A stretch of 6,789 bases of DNA from Streptosporangiaceae bacterium (lineage in GTDB: Bacteria > Actinomycetota > Actinomycetes > Streptosporangiales > Streptosporangiaceae). The position numbers were made by a program, and so were the translations under genes. Positions 1-4,897 of the stretch are shown here, piece by piece; within the stretch, counting starts at the first letter, position 1; each line of letters opens with the position of its first letter. Location: the NCBI GenBank assembly GCA_030040815.1, contig JASHSZ010000460.1, positions 1 to 6,789 of the forward strand, given 5' to 3'. Under the pieces are notes generated by a model that was given only the letters and a program-made list of their open reading frames with translations, was not told the origin of the DNA and ran no database searches.

Positions 1-94
1 GGAACACCGGGTGACCCGCCGGGAGCCAGTCCCGCATGTCCGGTGGCAGTAAGAACGGCTGGTCCCGCTGCACCGGCCGGTATCTCCTCGCCAT
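1..94 (-). CDS. IS1182-type transposase, N-terminal fragment (cut by the window edge)
   Basis: ATG at 94-92 opens a frame of 31 codons that continues past the left edge. The peptide starts MARRYRPVQRDQPFLLPP and goes on with DMRDWLPAGHPVF. The RYRPV-RDQ-FLLPPDM-DWLP pattern is the recognisable N-terminus of IS1182-group (DDE) transposases common in actinomycetes, which cut and insert their own element. The DDE catalytic domain is outside the window, so I cannot say whether the gene is intact. The start has a weak ribosome-binding sequence, GAGAAG, about nine bases upstream, partly inside the hairpin at 100-116. Because the gene is short here, the call rests on the motif alone. Confidence 0.75.
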   Translation of the reverse strand, partial: MARRYRPVQRDQPFLLPPDMRDWLPAGHPVF

Positions 95-99
95 GAACA

Positions 100-116
100 G
101 ATCTTCTCAAAAGATC
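100..116 (-). promoter_or_regulatory. Hairpin just upstream of the transposase start
   Basis: GATCTT (100-105) and AAGATC (111-116) are perfect inverted arms around a five-base loop. On the minus-strand transcript the hairpin ends five bases before the ATG and contains the weak GAGAAG ribosome-binding sequence in its loop and 3' arm. Some IS elements hide the transposase start in such a structure to limit expression from outside transcripts. That role here is inferred. Confidence 0.35.
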
Positions 117-222
117 ATGAACTACCAGCAAAGCCACGCTGGGCCGCAGCACGGATTCTGCAACAGCCCCCCTGACACAGGAAAGTCTTCGCGATCATGG
201 GGACTCACCACTCGGTCAGGGT

Positions 223-831
223 TCAGGCGCCAGGCTGGACCGTCTGCACCGTGAGGATCGGCACGGAGGGGTTGCTGCAGGCGGTCGTCGAGACGGTGAG
301 GAACAGGGCGCTGGTCTGGCCGGGCGGATACACCTTGAGCGTGGTGACCGCGACGGGCGAGCAGGTAGACGCGGGGTAGTTCTGGGCGGTGGCGATCCCC
401 AGTTCGGCGTGTGCCGTGCCGCCGGGCACCAGCGTGACCAGCTGCCGCGGATACACCGGATCCTCGGTCGCTGGCGTGCCGACCTGGCTGCCCGAAGTGT
501 TGACGAAGGAAACTCCCGGGTAGCCGTACAACGTGCACGCTGAGCTGGACGTGTTAGTGAACTCGATCGCGTAGTAGGTGCTCCCAGCGGCGGCGCCCCC
601 GGATCCGAGGGACCCACTGAGGACCGCGGTAGCGCAGGCGGGCGGTCCAGCGGCCGGGGCCGTGCTTGCCGTGGGGCTGCTCGCCGGGGCTGACGACGCC
701 GGGGCCGTCACGGTGATGGTGACCGTGGGGTGGGCCGACGGGCTGGTCGATCCGCAGCCGGCCAGCAGTCCGGCCACCGCGATGCAGGCAGCAGCGGCGA
801 GCGTCGTCGCTGCGACGGAAGTTGACTTCAT
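223..831 (-). CDS. DUF4232-type secreted lipoprotein
   Basis: This 202-aa protein starts at ATG 831, with GAGGA seven bases upstream. It begins with a lipoprotein signal peptide: a basic start (MKSTS), a hydrophobic Ala-rich stretch (about residues 7-24) and the lipobox L23-A24-G25-C26, so Cys26 should be lipidated and hold the protein on the outer face of the membrane. A Ser/Ala/Pro/Thr-rich linker (about 27-64) leads to a globular domain (about 65-200) with four cysteines (66, 99, 157, 185) that could form two disulfides. The features CATAVLSG, YYAIEFTNTSSSACTLYGYPGV and a late TTAC match the actinobacterial DUF4232 family, whose function is unknown. The gene begins 43 bases after the E1 remnant on the same strand and ends about 50 bases from the IS end. 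It looks intact and is probably independent of the decayed genes before it. Confidence 0.85.
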   Translation of the reverse strand: MKSTSVAATTLAAAACIAVAGLLAGCGSTSPSAHPTVTITVTAPASSAPASSPTASTAPAAGPPACATAVLSGSLGSGGAAAGSTYYAIEFTNTSSSACTLYGYPGVSFVNTSGSQVGTPATEDPVYPRQLVTLVPGGTAHAELGIATAQNYPASTCSPVAVTTLKVYPPGQTSALFLTVSTTACSNPSVPILTVQTVQPGA

Positions 832-857
832 CTATGGGTCCTCAGGTAGTGGTGGGG

Positions 858-874
858 TCCGGCCGTCCGCCGGA
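858..874 (-). terminator. Hairpin immediately after the E1 remnant stop
   Basis: TCCGGC (858-863) and GCCGGA (869-874) are perfect six-base arms around a five-base loop. On the minus strand the hairpin begins directly after the TGA at 877-875. No T-run follows. Its place suggests the old end of the catabolic operon, or at least a 3' stem protecting the mRNA, but in GC-rich DNA such stems also occur by chance. Confidence 0.35.
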
Positions 875-1402
875 TCAGTACGCCAGCAGGTCGCGCAGCG
901 CCGCGACGACCTTCGGGGTGGTTGGAATCACCTCGTCTTCCAGCGCGTCGGCGAACGGCAGCGGGACGCAGGCCGCGGCGACGCGGCGGATCGGGGCGTC
1001 GAGCAACTCGAAGCCCTCGTCAGCCAGGCGGCAAGCGGCAGCTGCGCGCCGACGATGGCGCAGGAACCGAGCATCCCCGCCGACGCCTTGGTCAGATGCT
1101 TCGAGCCGCCCTCGGCCTCGCACACGCCGGTGGCCTTGCTCATGAGCTCGGCGAGGCACTCGGCCGGCGCTCCGCCGCGCGCGATCGCTTATGGTGGCCG
1201 CGATAGGTGGCGAACACGTAGTCGCCCTGCCGCAGCGCGACGCTCGCGCCGACCGCGACGGCTTCGTGCCCGGCCGCCAGGTGTGTGGTGCCCTTGACGA
1301 GCCCGGCCAGGAACGGTCGTGGGCCGCCTTCTCAGTGCCGCGGATGACCGCCATCAGCTCGTACGGCCGGAGCAGGCGGGCGGCGTCGATGGTGACCGTC
1401 AT
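875..1402 (-). pseudogene. 2-oxoacid dehydrogenase E1 remnant: E1-alpha N-terminus joined to E1-beta C-terminus, frameshifted
   Basis: Functional relatives are the TPP-dependent E1-alpha and E1-beta subunits of pyruvate/branched-chain 2-oxoacid dehydrogenase complexes, each about 320-340 aa. Here one 175-codon frame is open throughout, but the E1 homology moves through three frames. Part 1 (1402-1316) reads LLRPYELMAVIRGTEKAAHD. Part 2 (1313-1191), shifted, reads FLAGLVKGTTHLAAGHEAVA and later GDYVFATYRGHH. Part 3 (1188 to about 1035), shifted again, reads AIARGAPAECLAELM, then GGSKHL and GSCAIVGAQLPLA. All three are E1-alpha in order. At about 1020-1040 the homology jumps to E1-beta, back in the first frame: DEGFELLDAPIRRVAAACVP, then LEDEVIPTTPKVVAALRDLL and the stop. 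The TPP-binding GDG-NN region of alpha and nearly all of beta are missing, so no active enzyme is possible. The ATG overlaps the previous stop (ATGA) and has a good AGGAGGG site, so this was a coupled operon gene. Confidence 0.88.
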
Positions 1403-2058
1403 GCGCTGCCCCCTCCTAGCCGGTTTGGCGTCAGTTCGCCCCGACTAGCAGCAGTATTGAGGCTTGACTGGCTCTCGCGCAGCGTGTTCAGCGCGCCGCC
1501 CGCGGTCCAGTACTTGCGCCCAGCGACGAGCAGTTCCTCGGCCGGGGACTTGGTGATGACCTCGCAGCCGCTGGCCGTGACAACGACCTCTTGGACGCCG
1601 ACCGGCGCCCTGACCAGGCCGTGCTCGTGCAGCACGCCGGCCACCTGAGCGGCGACCTCTTGCGCGACGCCGGCGTCCGGGTGCAGCGCACCGCGCAGCG
1701 TCGAGATCCCGGCTCGGGCGCCGGTAGCCCTGGCGCCCGCCGGAGTGGGCGGGCCGTCGGTGTAGTCGAGCCACGGGTCGTAGATCTGGTGACGCCGCGC
1801 GGCCGACCCGAAGTCCCACACCACCGGCTCGCCGCCGTTCGGCAGCAGCGCGAACCGCACTAGCTTGCCCATCGCCCAGGTGCCGATGTGCGTGGCGGTC
1901 ATGTACCGGATGTTGGCGAAGTCGAACGTCAGCAGCGCGCCGAGGGAGGACTCGTCGAGCTTGGCCTTGAGCCTGGCCAGCCGCTCTGCTCGCAACCTGG
2001 CCAGGTCGACGCGCTGCTCCCAGTCCACCGCGTTGGCGCCGTAGGTGTGAATCGCCAT
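1399..2058 (-). pseudogene. M24 family (Xaa-Pro peptidase-like) gene with its catalytic middle deleted in frame
   Basis: The open frame gives 219 aa, against roughly 400-450 aa for M24 proteins with a creatinase N-terminal domain. Residues 1 to about 155 form that N-terminal domain, with ALLTFDFANIRYMTATHIGT and VRFALLPNGGEPVVWDFGSA. At about residue 155 (near position 1593) the sequence jumps to the very end of the family fold, QEVVVTASGCEVITKSPAEE followed by LLVAGRKYW. The pita-bread catalytic domain with the five metal ligands (Asp, Asp, His, Glu, Glu) is gone. Even the last ligand region, normally R-I-E-x-E before VVVT, is replaced by GVQ. The reading frame survived, so a short protein could still be made, but metallopeptidase or lyase activity is not expected. 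The start is well set: ATG 2058 with GAGGTGAG upstream. The stop overlaps the next start. The tail after RESQSSLNT (about 18 aa) looks like run-through. Confidence 0.82.
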
Positions 2059-2098
2059 CGCCTGCTCACCTCACTCCTGGGTCGTGATCTGCAGCAGC

Positions 2099-2149
2099 CG
2101 GGCGGCGCTGCCGCCCGCTCGGCCGCCGTGCGAGCACCGCGATTCGCGG
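2099..2149 (-). repeat. Two adjacent hairpins between the dehydrogenase and the M24 remnant
   Basis: The first is a perfect eight-base stem: CGGGCGGC (2099-2106) and GCCGCCCG (2110-2117) with a three-base loop. The second is a five-base stem: CCGCG (2137-2141) and CGCGG (2145-2149) around ATT. They fill most of the 107-base gap after the dehydrogenase stop. No T-run follows on the minus strand, so this is not a classical terminator. It may be a transcription-attenuating or mRNA-stabilising structure that lets the first gene be made in greater amount than those after it. That role is inferred. Confidence 0.45.
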
Positions 2150-2165
2150 CGAGGGGATCAGGGGG

Positions 2166-3173
2166 TTACTCCGGCTGCGGCGGGCCGCTCGAGTATGGCC
2201 GCGACGTCACGGCGCCCGCCGATGGCGTGCAGTCCTCCGGAGGCGGGTCCAGCCCGTCAGGCACGTCCGCGTTCTCGCTGGCGAGCTCCAGGCCGGACGC
2301 CCGCGCTTGCAGCTCGATCAGCGTGATGAAGTCCTGCTGGCCGAACCCGTTGCCGACCAGGCTCTGGATGAGCTGGTGCACCAGCGACGCCACGGGCATC
2401 GGCACCTCGTGCTCGCGCGCCGCGGCGAGCCCAAGGTCGAAGTCCTTGCGCAGCAACTCGGAGGTGAACGAGGCCTGGTAGTCCAGGTTGACTAGCGCCG
2501 GTGACTTGTACCTAGTGAACATCGAGCCCATGACGCTGGAATTGATGCAGGCGAGGAAGGCCTGCCGCGTCACGCCAGATTTCTCCGCGAGCACCGTCAC
2601 CTCGGTCAGTGACTGCATTACCGAGCCGAGCAGCAGGTTGTGGCACAGCTTGACGGTCCTGGCGACCTCGCCCGGCCCGACGTAGCTGGCGCCTGCGCCG
2701 AGCACGTCGAGATACGGCCGCATCTCGGCAGCGGCGTCTGGCGGTCCGGACACCGCGAAGGTCAGCTTGCCGGCCGCGGCCACCCGCGGGTTGCCCATCA
2801 CCGGCGCCGCGAGGAACCGGGCGCCGTGGTCGGCTAGCCCGGCACGGACCTCCGTGGAGGCCTCGACCGACACCGTGGACAGGTCAATCACGATGCCCGG
2901 CGTCCGCTCGCCGGCCAGCAGGCCGACCGGCCCGAGCACAGCGTCCAGCAGGTCCTGCGACGTGCCCACCATCACGAACACGACCGGCGCCGCCGCCAGG
3001 TCAGCCGCTGTGTCGACTACTTTCGCGCCGTCGACGGCCAGCAGTTCCGCGCGCGACTTTGTCCGGTTGGAGACCGACACGTCGATACCCGCCGCGAGCA
3101 GCCGGCGAACGAGCATTGAGCCCATGCGGCCCGTCCCGAGCCAGCCAACATGACCGTGGGGAAGATCGCTCAT
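2166..3173 (-). CDS. NAD(P)-dependent beta-hydroxyacid dehydrogenase (3-hydroxyisobutyrate dehydrogenase superfamily)
   Basis: This cytoplasmic 335-aa oxidoreductase should interconvert a beta-hydroxyacid and its semialdehyde/keto form. The substrate is not readable from the sequence. Residues 8-18 hold the Rossmann G13-x-G15-x-x-G18 motif (WLGTGRMG). The second strand ends in S-N36-R37-T; an Arg here rather than Asp points to NADPH preference (inference from family members such as GLYR1/glyoxylate reductases). The substrate-binding segment is APVMGN (123-128), and the catalytic Lys is K175 in KLCHN, with N179 four residues on. KDFDLGL (243-249) is the helical C-terminal domain signature. The fold seems complete to about residue 309; the last 26 residues form a Pro-rich tail unusual for the family. 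I chose ATG 3173; a TTG 11 codons upstream has no better site and would overlap the operator-like palindrome. It is the first gene after the repressor and the only intact enzyme of this operon. Confidence 0.85.
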   Translation of the reverse strand: MSDLPHGHVGWLGTGRMGSMLVRRLLAAGIDVSVSNRTKSRAELLAVDGAKVVDTAADLAAAPVVFVMVGTSQDLLDAVLGPVGLLAGERTPGIVIDLSTVSVEASTEVRAGLADHGARFLAAPVMGNPRVAAAGKLTFAVSGPPDAAAEMRPYLDVLGAGASYVGPGEVARTVKLCHNLLLGSVMQSLTEVTVLAEKSGVTRQAFLACINSSVMGSMFTRYKSPALVNLDYQASFTSELLRKDFDLGLAAAREHEVPMPVASLVHQLIQSLVGNGFGQQDFITLIELQARASGLELASENADVPDGLDPPPEDCTPSAGAVTSRPYSSGPPQPE

Positions 3174-3201
3174 CGGGTCTCGCTGCCTGCTGCGGGGTAT
3201 C

Positions 3202-3215
3202 GACAATCGTTTGCA
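3202..3215. promoter_or_regulatory. LacI-type operator candidate
   Basis: GACAATC|GTTTGCA is an imperfect palindrome centred on the CG at 3208/3209. The core CAAnCGnTTG fits the general LacI-family operator pattern TGnAAnCGnTTnCA: one half is perfect, the other has two mismatches. It lies 28 bases upstream of the dehydrogenase ATG, downstream of the promoter-like hexamer, where a bound repressor would block transcription. Its pairing with the neighbouring LacI protein is inferred. Confidence 0.4.
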
Positions 3216-3231
3216 CCTCAGACTCGCACCG

Positions 3232-3261
3232 AGAGTGACGCATGCGCCATACGGTTGTCAA
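3232..3261 (-). promoter_or_regulatory. Possible promoter of the dehydrogenase operon
   Basis: A perfect TTGACA hexamer reads on the minus strand at 3261-3256. An 18-base gap leads to CACTCT (3237-3232), which keeps only the A and final T of the TAnnnT pattern usual in actinomycetes. Transcription would begin near 3225, just ahead of the operator-like site. The -35 is convincing; the -10 is weak. Confidence 0.3.
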
Positions 3262-3273
3262 TGGCCGAAATGA

Positions 3274-3299
3274 GCACCAGCCGGAGCGGGTCGTGGTGC
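3274..3299 (-). terminator. Weak hairpin after the LacI-family gene
   Basis: GCACCA (3274-3279) and TGGTGC (3294-3299) form a six-base stem with a fourteen-base loop, 33 bases past the repressor stop. There is no T-run. It could separate the repressor transcript from the operon behind it, but support is thin. Confidence 0.22.
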
Positions 3300-3331
3300 C
3301 CGATGTTCCGGTCAAAAACCGCACAAATAGC

Positions 3332-4339
3332 TCACAGACGACCTCCGGTCGAGCCACGAACGACCAGCCTGGGGACGACATGAATGACCTTGGACGGGCC
3401 GCTGCCGCCATTCAGGCGCTCGATCAGCAGGTCGGCCGCGTGGGCGCCGACCTGGTCGTGGGAGAACGCGACGGTAGTGAGCGGCGGCCGGAGCATGTCC
3501 ATGAACGGCATGTCGTTGAACCCGATCACCGAGATATCAGCCGGGCAGGTCAGCCCGGCGTCGTCAAGCGCGAGGTAGCAGCCGACGGCAAGCATGTCGT
3601 TGCTTGCAGCCACCGCGGTGCACCCGTCGTCCGCCGCCAGGATGTCGCGGGCGCATCGGAACCCCTCCTCGATGGAGAACGCACGGGCGAGCCTCACGCG
3701 GCTATCCGGCAGGGGCAGCCCGGCGTCGGCCATGGCAGACCGGAAAGCGCGGTAGCGGACGAGGCCGGTGGACACGTCCTGGGGCCCGGCGATGCAGGCG
3801 ATGTCCCGATGCCCGAGCCCGACCAGGTGATCGACAACGAGCCGCATCCCCGCCTCGTTGTCCACCGTGACCGACGGGAAGCTGTGGTCCGCGGCAATGC
3901 GGTTCATCAGCACGACCGGCGCGCCGGACCGTGCGGCGTCATCCAGCAGCGGATCATGCAGGCGGGCCGTGGCGAGCACGTACCCGTCCACATGCCGGGC
4001 TCGCAGCTGCTCGTAGACTCGGCGCTCCCGCGCCCCGTCGCCGTCGGTGTTGCCGATCAGGGCCACGTAGCCGTGCAGCTCGAGCCGGTCGGCGAGGCCT
4101 CGCACCATGGGCGGGAAAAGCGGGTTGTTCAGGTCCGGGATCAGCACGCCAACGGTGTGTGACCGCCGGGTGCGGAGGCTGCGCGCGACCGCGTTCGGCC
4201 GGTAGCCGAGCTCGGCGGCCGACTCCAGTACCCGATTCGTTGTTTCCTCGCTGACGAGCAGCCGCGTCTCCGGGTTCAGGGCCCTGGAGGCTGTGGCCGG
4301 GTGGACGCCAGCTCGGCGCGCGACGTCCTTCAGCGTCAC
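3332..4339 (-). CDS. LacI-family transcriptional repressor
   Basis: This 335-aa DNA-binding regulator is full length for the family. Residues 2-21 form the helix-turn-helix (TLKDVARRAGVHPATASRAL), followed by the third helix (about 30-45) and the hinge YRPNAVARSLRTRRSHTVGV (about 47-66), whose Leu inserts into the minor groove of the operator. The rest (about 62-330) is the periplasmic-binding-protein-like effector domain, with VGVLIPDLNNPLF, the DGYVLA region, AASNDMLAVGCYLALDDAGL and ISVIGFNDMP. These proteins usually release DNA, or bind it, on contact with a sugar or related metabolite; the ligand here is unknown. The GTG start at 4339 puts the helix-turn-helix at the usual position; the frame is open further up to a stop at 4471 but offers no ATG or GTG. 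It is transcribed toward the dehydrogenase gene, 158 bases away, and probably controls it through the site at 3202-3215. Confidence 0.9.
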   Translation of the reverse strand: MTLKDVARRAGVHPATASRALNPETRLLVSEETTNRVLESAAELGYRPNAVARSLRTRRSHTVGVLIPDLNNPLFPPMVRGLADRLELHGYVALIGNTDGDGARERRVYEQLRARHVDGYVLATARLHDPLLDDAARSGAPVVLMNRIAADHSFPSVTVDNEAGMRLVVDHLVGLGHRDIACIAGPQDVSTGLVRYRAFRSAMADAGLPLPDSRVRLARAFSIEEGFRCARDILAADDGCTAVAASNDMLAVGCYLALDDAGLTCPADISVIGFNDMPFMDMLRPPLTTVAFSHDQVGAHAADLLIERLNGGSGPSKVIHVVPRLVVRGSTGGRL

Positions 4340-4449
4340 GGCCGAATCTGGCAGCAGCGCTCCCTTGCTGGCCGCGTCGGTCGCCAGCAGCCGCTCGCAT
4401 TCCGCTGACCCGCCGGCGCCGTCGGTGCGGCCGACCGCCGTCTCGCCAG

Positions 4450-4848
4450 TCAGTCCCAGCCCCCCCGCTCAGTGCTCCGCCGCGGCGTGCTGGTAGCCGC
4501 TCGTCGGGACCGGGGGCTTCGAGCCCGCTGCGATCGGCCCGGCTGCCCGCCGCCGGGCGCAGGGACGATCGGCATCCGGACGCGGATCTGCGAGTTATCC
4601 ATCGGGATGGGCTCGGCTGACCTGTGCACCAAGATCCGCAGATCCGGCATCAGGTCCTGCCGCCAGGCGAAGATGACTCGGGAGCCATCCTCGCTAGTGC
4701 CGGTCACATAAATGTTGCCGCCGCCCGGATCCATGACCATGTCCAGGTCGGCTGCACTGAGGCGGACCCGGCTCGAACCGTCCGGGTACTCCTCGGATAT
4801 GGCTCGTGGCCGGGTCCGGAACGGCGACTGGCGCTGCCCTGGTGGCAC
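4450..4848 (-). CDS. Unrecognised small ORF downstream of hpnJ, possibly a gene remnant
   Basis: I do not recognise this 132-codon frame. It has a GTG start at 4848, 49 bases after the hpnJ stop, with GAGGTG upstream at a rather long spacing (13 bases). Residues about 15-95 look truly coding: they are mixed in composition, with acidic and hydrophobic residues and GC-rich third positions, for example SRVRLSAADLDMVMDPGGGN and SRVIFAWRQDLMPDLRILVH. The first 15 and last 35 residues are rich in Arg, Ser, Pro and Gly, as wrong-frame translation of GC-rich DNA is, so the real protein may be shorter or broken by frameshifts at both ends. No signal peptide, membrane segment or catalytic motif is visible. 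It ends 110 bases before the LacI-family start. Confidence 0.4.
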   Translation of the reverse strand: MPPGQRQSPFRTRPRAISEEYPDGSSRVRLSAADLDMVMDPGGGNIYVTGTSEDGSRVIFAWRQDLMPDLRILVHRSAEPIPMDNSQIRVRMPIVPAPGGGQPGRSQRARSPRSRRAATSTPRRSTERGGWD

Positions 4849-4897
4849 CGCGCCAGTATGGCACCTCGTCCTGCTTTAGGGCAGCAAAGCTCGCAGG

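Larger units (their letters stand above)
1..172 (-). mobile_element. End of an IS1182-type insertion sequence (partial, runs off the left edge)
   Basis: The transposase N-terminus (from position 94 leftwards) is preceded by about 80 bases of non-coding DNA. Read on the minus strand, these begin near 172 with GGGGCTGTTGCAGAATCC (170-153). A G-run followed by CTGTTGCA resembles the terminal repeats I know from IS5/IS1182-like elements, so I place the element boundary at about 170-176, some 50 bases beyond the stop of the lipoprotein gene. The other terminal repeat and the target duplication lie outside the window, so the exact end is inferred. The transposase identity is better supported than the boundary. 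Confidence 0.6.

Noticed and set aside
578..1297. Long plus-strand open frame across the lipoprotein and E1 remnant
   Set aside because: It is antisense to recognisable minus-strand coding sequence and its translation is Arg/Ala/Gly-rich filler typical of GC-rich DNA.
3174..3206. TTG start giving an 11-residue extension of the dehydrogenase
   Set aside because: The family begins near the Rossmann motif, TTG is a rare start, there is no better ribosome-binding site, and it would overlap the operator-like palindrome.
3239..3246. CGCATGCG perfect 8-base palindrome as an alternative operator
   Set aside because: It is short, lies inside the promoter spacer, lacks the AAnCGnTT core of LacI-type sites, and is expected by chance in GC-rich DNA.
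3242..4162. 306-codon plus-strand open frame
   Set aside because: It is antisense to the clear LacI-family gene. The translation has no family features, and its length is explained by GC-rich codon structure.
3954..4400. 148-codon minus-strand frame with an ATG at 4400 overlapping the LacI-family start
   Set aside because: It is out of frame with the repressor and its translation is Arg-rich filler. The repressor helix-turn-helix starts correctly at GTG 4339.
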